Assembly (NCBI GenBank): GCA_023935145.1
Contig: CM043699.1
Location: 107,722,036-107,786,035, forward strand
Length of the DNA: 64,000 nt
Reading direction: 5' to 3'
Source: Bretschneidera sinensis
Taxonomy: Eukaryota; Streptophyta; Magnoliopsida; Brassicales; Akaniaceae
Below the pieces are notes generated by a model that worked only from the letters and a program-made list of their open reading frames with translations, was not told the DNA's origin and did not search any database. Position 1 is the first letter of the stretch. The number at the start of each line of letters is the position of its first letter. The translations under genes and the position numbers were made by a program. Shown piece by piece: positions 23,222 through 35,364 of the stretch.

Positions 23222-25022
23222 TTAATCAAGGTTGAGAGCATCTACCTCTTGACTCGTTTGAGGTTGTCTCTCATTCAGGTCAACAATGGGAGTAAGCTTT
23301 TCTATCATTGGAATGAAATCTGCATCATCATTAAAAGAACCTACTCTACTACTAATTGGGTTAGACTCATCAAAGGCTACATGTAGGGATTCTTCAACCA
23401 CTAAAGTTCTTTTGTTAAAGACTCTATAAGCTTTACTAGAGGTCAAATATCCTAAGAATACTCCCTCATCGGTCTTTGAGTCAAATTTACCTAAGTTAGT
23501 TTTATTTTTATTTAGGATAAAGCATTTATAACCAAAAGCACAGAGGTCAAAGATATTAGGCTTTCTAACTTTCCGTAATTCATTTGAAGTTTTGTTAAGC
23601 ATAGGCCTCATTAAAACTCTATTTAAAACATAGCAAGAAGTATTTACGGCTTTTGCCCAAAAATATTTTGGCAAACTATTTTCACAAAGCATTGTTCTTG
23701 CAAATTCTTCTAGAACTCTATTTTTCCCCTCAACAACTCCATTTTGTTAAGGAGTTCTAGGTGTTGAAAAGTTGTGATCAATTCCATTTTCATTATAAAT
23801 TTTTTAAAAACTTCGGTTTTCAAATTATTTTCCATGATCACTTTTAATACTTGAAATAAAAATTCTTTTTTCATTTTGAACCTTTTTACATATGTTCACA
23901 AATCCTTTGTAAGCTTCATCCTTGTAAGCAATAAAAATAACAAAGGTATATCTTGAATAGTCATCAACAATAACAAGAGCATATTGATGGCCACTTAGAC
24001 TTATGGTACTTATTAGACCAAACAAGTCTATATGTAGAAGTTCCAATGGTCTAGTAGTTGAGACTATATTTTTTGATTTAAAGGAAATTCTAGTTTGTTT
24101 TCATATTTGACAAGCATCATATACCTTATCTTTTTCAAATTTTGTGGAAGTTCAATGACTAAATCTTTTCTTGAAATGATTTTAAGCAAATCCATATTCA
24201 CATGGCCAAGTCTTCTATGCCATAGCCATGGGTTTTCACTAAATGCGGGAAAACATTTTTCATTTTCCAAATGCAAAGATTTTAAATCAACTATATAGAT
24301 ATTTTCGTGTCTATGGCCAACAAGCTCGATTTTGTTACTCTTGATATCTATAACTAGACAATAAGAGGTTCCAAATATGACTTTATTGCCTTTGTCACAT
24401 TGTTGACTAATACTAAGTAAATTTGGCGTAAGGCCTTGTACATATAATACATGATCAATGGTTGTGAAATCTTTACCAACTTTTCCATGCCCGATGATCT
24501 TTATTTTTGTGTTATCTCTAATGGTGACATGTCTGCCATCCCTTAGAGTTAGCTCTTTGAATATGCTTTGATCACACTTTGATCATTGGTCATGTGCTTT
24601 GGGCATCCACTATCAAGGTATCAATAGTTACCTTTTTCCTTGGTGTGGAGACATATCTACATTACACAAGGATACACAATTGCACTTTTAGGTACCCAAA
24701 ATTTCTTGGGTCCTTTGGGTTTAGTTCTAGAAAATATGGTTCCTTTAGGGACCTATACATTCTTAACATTAAAAAGTGCTATATAATTCTAGACATATTG
24801 ATGATGTATAATCCTAGTATAATATTTATTGAAATTTCTAGGATTTCTTAATTGTGCATGTCTATAGTTCCTTGGATAAGCAATCCTGGAGTACAAGTTT
24901 CTATTATGAAAATTATGAATATGCATGTTATCTTTAGAAAATGTATAATGATAATTTCTAGGATACACATGATAGTAATTCCTAGGATGTGCATGTGTAG
25001 TGTGCAAGTTATGAGTATGCAT
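23222..25022 (-). pseudogene. Gag tail, protease and integrase of element C
   Basis: Read from 25022 downward: a His/Asn-rich PRNYHH repeat tail of gag (24789-25022), a damaged protease region (about 24330-24700), the pre-integrase block PWLWHRRLGHVNMDLLK (24064-24276), and the integrase core (24046-23825: LLHIDLFGLIST, ALVIVDDYSRYTF, SSIKSDHGK; 23692-23222: ENSLPKYFWAKAVNTSCY, EGVFLGYLTSSKAYRVFN). Frame breaks separate these pieces. Domain order (protease, integrase, then RT) is that of Ty1/copia. E is inserted at the upstream end (25023). Confidence 0.85.
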
Positions 25023-25027
25023 ACTAT

Positions 25028-26359
25028 TGATAGGTGCTTAAATATTCATATTTAAGCCCCCTTATTTACATTTGTTAGGTCCTTAGTTATGTTAATTTAG
25101 TCCATTTTACTTCATTTGTGTGTTTCACATGTTTTTATAGGGTCTTGGAGAAAAAGAAGCACTTTTGGCACCTAAAGGAAGAAACCTGGAGATCCTGGAG
25201 CAGTTTCTGGTCAAAATGTGATCGGTCGCACTATTGCATGTGATCGAGCGCACATTGCGATCGTGCGCACACAAAAAGGATCGAGTGTAGAACTTGCGAT
25301 CGAGCGCAAGACGCATGAGATCAAGTGCACATATATGGGCGTGAACAGTAAAATGACAGAACCAATTTTGGAAATAGAGGAGGTTTTGCATTTTTGGAAA
25401 TTAAGGTTTCCAGAGCTTACTAGGATTACTCAAGCCCTATAAATACACCTGTAAAGCATACACAAATTATCACTTCTTGGAGATCACTTCTTTTATCTTT
25501 TGCTTTAGCTTGGAGTGTAAGCTTTGGGAGAGAATTGACGCCTCTTCTTTCGAGTTTATTCTTCCCTTTATGTTTAATTTGTATATGATGTTTATCTCAG
25601 ATAGCATGTGTAACTAACTCTTTATAGGGCTCGATTGAAGCCCTAGTTATGCTTTCCTATATATTTATTCATTGATTATCTTTGCCACTAGCCTTTATTA
25701 TGTTTCTTAACTTGATTAATGCCTGTGTTTATTTAAATTCCTCATATGTATGTGTATAGCCAACGTATGCATGTGGTATGGATTGGTTAGTTAGATCAAT
25801 TTGGATGACTAAGTCTTGGGTCTAACAATAGTAACAAAAGATATCCACATCGGATTCTTGGGTTAATCAATATGGGAAACTGGGAGTAGATATTATGCCC
25901 TAGGTCTCATGCGGTTGTCGATTTCCACAACCCTTATGCTTTCTTTAGGAACAACTCAGTAGATACCATGCTAAATCCCTCAAGAAAGAAAAAAGTTAGA
26001 GTAGATACCATGCCTAACTCATTGCTTAGAGAAATCAATAGCTTAAGGAGTAGATACCATGCCCTTAGGTTGGCGACCATTAGGTATACATGATAAGGCT
26101 AGTGCACTGATACATTACACATTGGGAAAATATGACTAGTGGTGGATATCAAAGCCCTATGTCTTTATTATTATTAAATCACATTCAACAGTTATTTCCT
26201 TCTTTTTACTTTGAAAAAACGAATTCTAAAACCGAACTTTACCAATCCCTGTGGAGATGATCTTGCATTCGCACACTATGCTACTGTTGACCTTGTGCAC
26301 TTGCAAGTAAAACGAGTGCGATTATTTGCTTATTTATTTAGGTAAATAAACGCACAACA
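25028..26359 (+). repeat. 5' LTR of element E
   Basis: It starts TGATAGGTGCTTAAAT and ends AACGCACAACA. It contains a cluster of the GATCGAGCGCA-type motif at 25219-25335. The minus-strand frame at 25125-25391 and its partners are chance readings of this LTR. Confidence 0.92.
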
Positions 26360-26365
26360 AGTTTT

Positions 26366-26383
26366 TGGCGCCATTGTCGGGGA
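26366..26383 (+). promoter_or_regulatory. Primer-binding site of element E
   Basis: TGGCGCCATTGTCGGGGA lies six bases after the LTR. It is the primer site class typical of Athila and Tat elements. Confidence 0.88.
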
Positions 26384-26542
26384 TTGCGCTAAATTTCTTT
26401 TAGAATTAATTTCGTTTAGTTTAATCATCGTTATTCATATTTTTCTAAAAATCTTTAATTTCTGTTTTTCATCTTTATTTTTTTAGCAAACCCTAATTGA
26501 TTTTTCTTCTGTTTCAGGCAGATCAACCCTAATCAACTTTCT

Positions 26543-27572
26543 GTGATACTTGCGATCGATCACAAACTTCTGTATGATCGAGCGCAAATAGGACAAAGGG
26601 TTACCTTAGCAGCAGAGTTGAACTGCTGTACTGAAGCTGGTTTACCTAATTTATGCACGGACTTTGATCTCGACATCCAACCTTTTTTCCCCTCGATCCC
26701 GCACTTGAGCCGACCATCCGACAAGGGCTTAAGAACAACTTCGAGGAGAACAAAGAAGAATTAGAGAACGAAGCACCAATGGCGGAACAACTCGAAAACC
26801 AGCAACCACCTGCATGAGTTCCAATGAAGCAGTCCTTCATCCAACGAAACCTTGATCAACCATCATGTATCGCTTATCAACCGGAGGCGGAAGGCAACTA
26901 TTACATATCTCCTCAAATCTTGAGTGCCTTGACTCACTTCAGGGGTACACCTAATGAGGATCCGCACTTGTACCTTCGGGAGTTTTTCGACCTTTACAAG
27001 TTCCAGCACATCCGAGGCCTAGACCAAGAAGGAATAAGGTTAATTTTGTTCCCCTTTTTCTTAAAAGATAATGCTAAACTATGGTACAATTCTTTGCCTG
27101 CAGTTTCTATCCACACTTAGGAGGAGTTGGCTAGAAAATTCCTAAAGAAGTTTTTTCCAGCCCAAAAGACGAGATAGATGAGAAAGGAGATCCAGTCCTT
27201 CCAACAAAAGGATAAGGATCTCTTCTTCGAAGCATAGGGACACTTCAATAAACTACTACTCAAATGCCCACATCACCACCTGCCTCAAAATGAAATGGTA
27301 CAAGCTTTTTATGAAGGTTTGACTGATACTAACAAAAGTATTGTTGATTCAGGTTGTGGAGGAGTATTGATGGAGAAAAGCAGCGAAGAAGCTATGAAGC
27401 TCTTCGAAACCCTAAGCAAACACACTCAGCAGTTCTCCTCTCGAGGTAGACATATGAACAAAGGTAAAAGTGTGTATGAGGTAAATCTGAATGGAGGATC
27501 TTCCCCTCAAATAGCTGCTATGGAAAAAAAACTAGACTTATTGGTAAAAGCTATAGCTGCTCAAAACACCTG
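26543..27572 (+). pseudogene. Gag of element E (Athila-like)
   Basis: The leader at 26543-26820 carries two copies of the TGCGATCGA motif. The gag core follows in the 26824-27120 frame: ISPQILSALTHFRGTPNEDPHLYLREFFDL, LILFPFFLKDNAKLWYNSLP, with TAG at 27118, then RKFLKKFFPAQKTR, and 27295-27573 (MVQAFYEGL, VDSGCGGVLMEKSSEEAMKLFETL). The spacing and wording of these blocks match Athila-type gag. In-frame stops and one frame change make it non-functional. Confidence 0.83.
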
Positions 27573-27604
27573 ATTTAGCCTACCATCTACCCCACTCCAG
27601 GTAT

Positions 27605-29132
27605 GTGCAATATGTTCCCAATTCGACCATAATACTGATACTTGTCCTTTGTATTCATTTGCAGATATGGAACAGGCAAATTATGTGGGACCTAACAACT
27701 ATCCGCCAAAGAACAACCCTTATGCTAACACAAACAACTCTGGATGGTGGAATCACCCGAATTTCTCATGGAGCAATAATTAGAACAGTCAAGGACAGCA
27801 CAAAAACTTCCAACCAACAGCCCAAACTGTTCCCGAACCAAAGAAGAGCGACCTCGAGAGTCTTGTGAGGCAATTAGCAACTCAACAGCAACAATTGATG
27901 ACCTCAAAAAGTCAGTTCATGGAAGAAACAAGGAAATTTCAGACTGAAATGAGACAAACCACAGCAAAATATGATCAAGCAATTTAAGATTAGAGGTACA
28001 AATGGGGCAATTGGCTAAGGAATTGAGTAGTAGAAAGCAAGGTGAGCTTCCTGCCCAATCAATACCTAACCCAAGAGGACACCACCAATTGAATGCTGTG
28101 ACAACCTTGAGAAATGGCAAGGTGATAGGGTCCGATGAATCTGCAACAGCATCCCAAGAGAAACCATCGGCGTCAAGGCTAAGTGAAACGGAGAAGGTGA
28201 ATGCTCCACCCTTCCCGCAAAGGTTAGTACAACAAAAGAAAGGCAATAAACTGCTTGATATTTTTGAAATCTCGCGGAAGGTTGAAATTAACATTCCTCT
28301 ATTAGATGCAATCAAACAAATACCAGCATATGCTAAGTTTTTAAAAGATTATTGCACTAACAAAAGGAAGTTCCAGGAGCATGAGATGGTAGCCTTAAAC
28401 GAAGAGGTAAGTGCTGTACTTTTAAGAAAATTACCACCTAGACTAAAAGATCCGGGTAGTTTTACTATTCTTTGCAGGCTAGGGGACCAGTTGTTTGAGC
28501 ATGCACTATTGGATCTAGGAGTGAGTGTCAACCTGCTGCCATACAGTGTATACGAGACACTAGGTTTGGGAGAGCTTCAACCAACCTCCGTCACTTTGCA
28601 ATTGGCTGATAGAAACATCAAAATACCGAGAGGTATCCTTGAAGATGTGTTGGTAAAAGTAGGTAAATTCATTATACCTGCTGATTTTATAGTATTAGAT
28701 ATAGAAGAATGTGCTCTACCATAACCTCTCCCCATCATCCTAGGACGCCCCTTTATGATAACTGTTGACACTAATATTAGTGTAAAAAGGGGCACTGTAA
28801 CTATGAAAGTAAATAATGAGGAGATGAAATTTAAAATAATTAATACATTAAAATCAACCAATGAGGATAATGAATATTCTAATGTGAGCTTCATGCAAAG
28901 TGTTGTTGAGAAAGTTTCTCAGGTCTATCACACTGTCCAATCGGAGACCATTCTCAACCATGAGGACACAAGAGTTGACATTAGGCCGGAGGAGGACAAT
29001 GTGATTAAAGACGTCAATAAAGCTGTGCACTTTTTCAAGAACACACCAAAGCCTTCAAGTAAGTATGTTCTTCAAATTGAACCTCCTGCACTTACTAATA
29101 CTACTTTTCCTTATTTTATTAAACAGGCGTAA
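27605..29132 (+). pseudogene. Gag C-terminus and protease of element E
   Basis: After a nucleocapsid-like stretch (27605-27960), the 28002-28724 frame has MGQLAKELSSRKQGELPAQS, LRNGKV, KKGNKLLDIFEISRKVEINIPLLDAIKQIP and the protease core: HALLDLGVSVNLLPYSVYETLGLGE, then LADRNIKIPRGILEDVLVKV and FIVLDIEE. The active-site triplet is Asp-Leu-Gly rather than Asp-Ser/Thr-Gly. After a TAA at 28722 the frame continues (28755-29132, FMITVDTNISVKRG) and stops where RT should begin. Confidence 0.83.
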
Positions 29133-29967
29133 AAATGGGAGATGAAGTAACCATCAAGAGCACTTGAACCATCTGATGTGGGCTCTAAGTGCTTCCTTCC
29201 AACCAACTAGTACTGTAGCATGAGAGTGCTTGAGCAAGTTCATATTCGATTACCCATACAACTCAAGCATCTCTAGTGAGTTTAGTGGTACTGAGGCCAC
29301 TAACACATGGTAAGGATGTATTGTTCCAAATTTGTCATTTTTCAGTTGCAGTAAGTTTTTATTTTTATCCACGCACATTGCTTGCGATCGAGCGCATTCT
29401 AGTGCGATCGAGCGCACTCGTGGCAGAAAGTTTCATAATAAATTTAAAAACTTCACTCTTCACACTTCACTCACACTCACTCACCCTCTCTGCATATTTC
29501 ACTCACAGCTCTCTCACTCGCACTCTCTTTCGTCTACACCCTACCAATCTCAACACTCTTGAAACTCCGGCACTTCATCACCACTACTCTGGCACTCCAC
29601 CACGATATCCACCTTCACCACTAGCCCATCACCACCCTACTATCACTTAACACTAACACACCGTCACGTCCCATTCCCCATTGCATACTCCTTCTATCCA
29701 CAAGGTACCTCAGTATTCTCATACACGGTTCTTCATATTTAAATTATATTTTCATTCTATATATGTGTATCTTGTGTATGATTGGATCTTATTTTGCTTA
29801 CAGGAGGTTAGGAACAAATTCAAATCCATAAGACCATAGCTTGGTCTTTTATCGCACACAATCTGTTGAGGAAAAGCCTGATCATGTGCGATTGAGCGCA
29901 CAGTAATACGATCGAGCGCATATTCCAGTGTGCGATCGAGTGCAACCATTCAAGATCGATCGCAAAT
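29133..29967 (+). repeat. Spacer of element E with TGCGATCGAGCGCA motifs
   Basis: No coding sequence is supported. Exact motif copies lie at 29383-29396 and 29403-29416, and variants cluster at 29886-29965. A C/T-rich stretch (CACTCACACTC-type) runs 29450-29650. In position this equals the palindrome-rich spacer of C and D: just upstream of the accessory ORF. Confidence 0.75.
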
Positions 29968-31113
29968 TTGGCAAAAACTAGTATCAGCATATCCAAACCA
30001 TCCGCTTCCACCTCCCATGCTTCAAGCAGCCGTGCCCCGTCATCCCAGCCCAACATCGAGCAACGAGAGCTATTATTCGAGACCACCTTCGCCATCGATG
30101 ACGTATTCAAGCACATGGACGCCACTCAATGGGCCATCCAAGCATTTAGACATCGAGGGTTGAAGAGGCTTTTCAAGCCGACTTGCTCGACTGTTTACAC
30201 CCAGCTCGTAGTCCAGTTCCATGCGAGCCTATCTTTTGACTGCAGCAAACCGGGAGTATTAACTTCTTCAGTCCTAGGCACACCTGTAGAGGTGACTAGT
30301 GCCGACATAGCCGTTGCTCTTCATTGCTCTGACGATTCCCCTCCGGAGGACATCAATATCGAGGAGTAGCCGGAGTTCTTTGCCCTGTCTGAGATCATTG
30401 AGGACATGTGCGCTAGAGAGTACGCTGATAGGCACAATAACGCAACAAGCCGGTCAAAGTTGTCTCGACGACTTTGGCTCGTAGACACCATCCTTTAGCG
30501 CAACGTGTGCCCATTAAGACACAAGACACAGCGGAGAGACCAGTTTCTACAGACCTTATATGCCTTCCACAGAGGTCACTGGTACTCTATTCCAGCTGTT
30601 ATATGGAGCCAGTTGCATAAATTCTGGGATCACATCCATGGCAGCCAGACCACCACGGCCAATGCATGGAGCCTCTCTTTCCAGTTCATACTCTCCTACA
30701 TACTCAAGAAGAAAGGGATTAAGGGGACCACCAGCGATGGACCAGTGCGAGAACATCCCTTCTTCGGGAAGGCTCAGTGAACACATAGCCTCTCGCACAT
30801 GCCTCGAGGACTCCCAGCACCTGTTCCTGCAGCTGAGAGAGTTGAGGAGGATCGTATGGAGACCGAGACCCCTGTAGTTAGCCTAGTACGAGATGAGGGT
30901 CATCCAGAAATGGGACCCACAAAGTCCCAGCACTTTCTAGCTGAGTTGTCCTCCTTCCGAGGTGAGGTCTCTGCCGCTATCAAACTCGTGCATTAGCGCA
31001 TAGATAGTTTGGAGGCATGGTTTGCACGACAGGAGGCTATGCTACAGGCTATTCTTGATCGCCTACCTTTAGCACCCGGTACCTCTTCGACTGCACCACC
31101 TGATGATCAACAG
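29968..31113 (+). pseudogene. Accessory ORF of element E (putative plant transposon protein type)
   Basis: An otherwise continuous frame (no ATG at its start) reads STSHASSSRAPSSQPNIE, LFETTFAIDDVFKHMDATQW, then STVYTQLVVQFHASLSFD, SSVLGTPVEVTSADIAVAL, RRLWLVDTIL and YILKKKGI. A C-terminal segment follows at 30799-31113 with heptad-like spacing (SLEAWFARQEAMLQAILDRL). Stops fall at 30367, about 30498, 30778 and 30994. The 'N-terminal helix, FxAxL, V.G..v.vt...ia..L' pattern resembles the accessory ORF of C/D and the plant 'transposon protein' domain family. Function unknown. Confidence 0.6.
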
Positions 31114-32544
31114 TGAGAGGGTACCACATCTGGCTGAAGACGTTAAACGTAGCGCTCATGGGAGACACCCCAAAGCATATCATTTTTCATAGTTTATTTT
31201 ATTTTATTATTAGTATTTCTTAGTTTACTTTTCTATAGCTTTTTATATTTACTTGTTTTCCATTTTATGTTTGTTTGTCTTTCTTTTTCAAGGACAGAGT
31301 GAGTGCATCCAGTTGAAATTTGGGGGTGTGCTACGAGCCGTGCCAACCATTAGTTCTCTATCTCCCAGGTTAGCTCCTTCCATGCTATTCACACATTGGA
31401 GACAATGTGCAATTTAAGTTTGGAGGTATGAGGACACACTCACAAACTCACTATGTCCATTTTTTTGTTGCTTTTAGAGATAAATGCATGTTCATTCTGT
31501 TCTAATAAAATTTTGGGTGATCTAAACAAAAAATATGATTTGATTTCATTAGTGAGCTTAACACCTTAAACATATAGGCCAATAATTAAGTTTTGAACAT
31601 AGATCACTTACTTTTAGGCATTTAAGGATTCATAAGTTTAACTTGAATTGACACCAGCACATTAGCACATAGTTGTGTGGGGTATGACATGTAATTTTGA
31701 TTTGTATGTTTCTTTTGCTCGACTGTGAACCAGATGGCCTATTAGATTAACATCTTGGCATAAGAAAATAGAAAAAGATTGTTAGTACTCAAAAAGAAAA
31801 AAATGCTCATAATGATCAATAAAACAAACTTTCCACTGAGTAACTGGCCCTCTTGCCTCAGTAAGCAGTGAGTGTCACATTAAAAGGTAGAAAAATTTTT
31901 GCTCACAAAAGATCATTATTAAAAACTTTCCACTGAGTAACTGGCCCTCTTGCCTCAGTAAGCAGTGAGTGTCATGTCAAAAGGTGAAAATTCTGATTGG
32001 TAGCATTAAGACCAGTTAGTTTCGTAGCCTTTTTTACTCGAGTTAGTAAGTCCTTAGGGGTGTCTTAACACCTAATGCCATAAAACCATCTGGTTTGGGA
32101 GTCATTGGCTAAATACTAGTTACATGAGTCAAATAGAAAGCTTAAGGGAACTAACTTGGCAAAAATCTCACAAATAAAACAAAAGAAGAAAATCTATGCC
32201 ATCTTTGTTGATTCTAATAGGAAATTTGGTGAATCTTAAGTCATCGAAACACTACACATTAGAATTATTTGGAAACCTAATATTTTATGTGCTAGTTCAC
32301 CACACACTAATGTCAAACTTGTGATGTCTTAAATTGCCTCATGAAAGTAATTTGCGTTCGAAACTCTTATTCATTACAAAGATATGTTTATATTTGTTAA
32401 GCTTGCTCATGAATGCGCATAATAATTTTGTGTGAAAACCTAAAATTTTTGTGGACATTATGATTATTGGATTTATCTATGTGTCGTTATTTTTTTTTTC
32501 AGTTTGTGTTGCTAAGGGACTAGCAATATGTAAGTTTGGGGGTG
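31114..32544 (+). other. 3' non-coding region of element E, with a tandem duplication and repeated polypurine-like motifs
   Basis: A unit of about 97 bp is duplicated (about 31827-31922 and 31923-31990 onward). Each carries ACTGAG ... CTCAGT, able to form a 6-bp stem. GTTTGGGGGTG-like purine stretches occur near 31318 (AATTTGGGGGTGTG), 31410 (AAGTTTGGAGGTATG) and 32531 (AAGTTTGGGGGTGTG). Only the last abuts the 3' LTR and is the working polypurine tract by position. Confidence 0.65.
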
Positions 32545-33874
32545 TGATAGATGCTTAAATATTATATTTAAGCCCCCTTATTTACATTTGTTAGGTCCTT
32601 AGTTATGTTAATTTAGTCCATTTTACTTCATTTGTGTGTTTCACACGTTTTTATAGGGTCTTAGAGAAAAAGAAGCACTTTTGGCACCTAAAGGAAGAAA
32701 TCTGGAAATCCTGGAACAGTTTCTGGTCAAAATGCGATCGATCGCACTATTGCATGCGATCAAGTGCACATTGCGATCGTGTGCACACAAGAAGGATCGA
32801 GTGCAGAACTTGCGATCAAGCACAAGACGCATGCGATCGAGTGCACATGTATGGGCGTGAACAGTAAAACGGCAGAACCAATTTTGGAAATAGAGGAAGT
32901 TTTGCGTTTTTGGAAATTAGGGTTTCCAGAGCTTACTAGGATTACTCAAGCCCTATAAATACACCTGTAAAGCATACACAAATTATCACTTCTTGGAGAT
33001 CACTTCTTTTATCTTTTGCTTTAGCTTGGAGTGTAAGCTTTGGGAGATAATTGACGCTTCTTCTCTCGGGTTTATTCTTCCTTTTATGTTTAATTTATAT
33101 ATGATGTTTATCTCAGACAGCATGTGTAACTAACTCTTTATAGGGCTCGATTGAAGCCCTAGTTATGCTTTCCCATATTTATTCATTGATTATCTTTGCT
33201 AATAGCCTTTATTATATTGCTTAACTTGATTAATGCCTGTGTTTATTTAAATTCCTCATATGTATGTGTATAGCCAACGTATGCATGTGGTATGGATTGG
33301 TTAGTTAGATCAATTTGGATGACCGAGTCTTGAGTCTAACAATAGTAACAAAAGATATCCACACCAGATTCTTGGGTTAATCAACATGGGAAACTGGGAG
33401 TAGATACCATGCCTTAGGTCTCATGTGGTTGTTGATTTCCACAGCCCTTATACTTTCTTTAGGAACAACTCAGTAGATACCATGCTGAATCCCTCGAGAA
33501 AGAAAAGAGTTAGAGTAGATACCATGCCTAACTCGTTGCGTAGGGAAATCAATAGCTTAAGGACTAGATACCATGCCCTTAGGTGTAGTGACCATTAGGT
33601 ATACATGATAAGGCTAGTGTACTGATATATTATACATTAGGAAAATATGACTAGTGGTGGATATCAAAGCCCTATGTCTTTATTATTATTAAATCACATT
33701 CAACAGTTATTTCCTTCTTTTTACTTTGAAGAAACTAATTCTAAAACCGAACTTTACCAATCCCTGTGGAGATGATCTTGCATTCGCACACTATGCTATT
33801 GTTGACCTTGTGCACTTGCAAGTAAAATAAGTGCGATTATTTGCTTGTTTATTTAGGTAAATAAACGCGCAACA
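32545..33874 (+). repeat. 3' LTR of element E
   Basis: It starts TGATAGATGCTTAAAT and ends AACGCGCAACA, followed by ACTAT. In the first 400 bases I counted roughly two dozen differences from the 5' LTR, nearly all transitions. It contains the perfect palindrome TGCGATCGATCGCA at 32733-32746. Confidence 0.92.
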
Positions 33875-33879
33875 ACTAT

Positions 33880-34335
33880 CTCTAGGATGCACATGATGGT
33901 TACTCCTAGGATATGCATTACTAGTATATGCATTCCTTGAATGATTATTCCTAGCATTTGCATTTCTTGAGTGAGCATACATTTATGCATGTGTATTTCT
34001 AGGATGCTTACCTCTAGTATATGCATTAGAATTTAAATTCACATTTTTAGACTTACTAGCATATATTGAGGGAGTGCTTTTAATCTTGCTAGTGGTCTTG
34101 AAAGTGGAGGCTTCATTCACACATGTTGCTTTCATGAACAAAGTCTCTTTTGATTTTTTCTTCCCTAATGGAGAATAACCTAAGCCGAATTTTCCTCCAC
34201 TTAGCCTTTGGCTAGATAGCACTTCATCTAGCTTTTATTTTCCAAGCATAAGTATAGATATGGTGCTATTCAATTTCATTATTTTCATTTTTAGAATTTC
34301 ATTTTTATTTTTTTATAAAATCTTGGGAATAGTTA
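33880..34335 (-). pseudogene. Gag C-terminal segment of element C between E and D
   Basis: The minus strand matches the 36680-37060 region of D: SLFMKATCVNEASTFKTTSK (D: SLFMKASCVNEASTSKTTSK) and the RNxHSRNAYT repeat tail (33791-33982). It is flanked by the target duplications of E (33875-33879) and D (34336-34340). Confidence 0.85.
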
Positions 34336-34340
34336 TAAAG

Positions 34341-35362
34341 TGTTGACCCTTATCTAAATTTTAATAATGACAAAACACTACTTGAATTGTACTAAGTGTT
34401 TAAACGATAAAAGCTTTCAACAAAGAATCAAGATGCAAGAACTCACCCGAATCAAACACCAAGTCAAGACAGAAGATATACTATAGGCATTAACGTTTTG
34501 AAACACATTGTAAATCTCTTTTGTTCAAGCAGCTTATCTCATGGCTCTTTCTATAAAAGAAATTTTGACAAAACTAATAATTCAAACTCTTCTAAGTCAA
34601 AAAACATTTCGAAACATGAAAAACTGGGTTGAAGGGCAACCTAGTCAACTGGCTCCTTATACTAGTCGACTGGGATATGGAACAGAATGTCCCCAGTCAA
34701 CTGGGTGATCTATACCAGTCGACTGGCACTAAGACCCAGTCAATTGGTAATTTGAAAAATATGACCATTTGAGACACCAAACTTGAGCATTTAATGCACC
34801 AAACCTACCAAGACAATGTCTAACAGCTATATTAATGCAAGTATAGATAAACCCACTTCAAAGAGCATTTTGAAACAGAACTTTACACATTTAATTCATG
34901 ATTTTGCTCATTAATGCACAAAAGCATTGAAAAATTTATTATTGAGCCATTTTTCAAGCTTTTCTTTGAAAGAGAGATATTGTTCATTTGTAAAAGCATT
35001 CATTGCTATCTCTCTACTATTTACTTTACAACAACTCATATTTATTGTAAAGGGATTAACTTCCACAAAGAAAAGATTAAGTTCCAAGAGGAAGAGATTG
35101 TTTGTAAGGTTTGTACAACACCCGTGAAGTTGTACGACTAAAAGTTTTAGTGGATCACTTCAACGAGGTTCCTTGAAAGGAGTGGACGTAGGGTTGGAAT
35201 GAATCTGATATTGCAAAACCACTATAAACTAAGTTTGCATTCTCTCATCCTTAAACTCTTTTACGCTTGTACATTTAGCTATTTTTATAAACTTGCAAGT
35301 AATTAGTGAAAGTTTTTAAAAACCCAATTCAGCCCTCACTTGGGTTAGAACCTCAGTCTATA
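34341..35362 (+). repeat. 5' LTR of element D
   Basis: It starts TGTTGACCCTTATC and ends CCTCAGTCTATA. It has five palindrome copies (34641-34748), including a perfect CCAGTCGACTGG at 34715-34726. It is 144 bp shorter than its partner, much of it from the palindrome array. Confidence 0.92.
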
Positions 35363-35364
35363 AT

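Larger units (their letters stand above)
25028..33874 (+). mobile_element. Element E: Athila-like Ty3/gypsy element without RT/integrase, inserted in C
   Basis: LTRs (1332 and 1330 bp) are nearly equal in length, and the target duplication ACTAT is perfect (25023-25027 and 33875-33879). The PBS is TGGCGCCATTGTCGGGGA, the Tat/Athila type. Internal content is gag, protease, spacer, accessory ORF and a long 3' non-coding region. RT, RNase H and integrase are absent, so it is a non-autonomous derivative. The flanking C sequence rejoins cleanly when E is removed. Confidence 0.9.

Noticed and set aside
25125..25442. Opposed ORFs of about 75-90 residues repeated at 32634-32958
   Set aside because: They are the same LTR of element E read in both copies; similarity comes from the LTR repeat, not from a gene.
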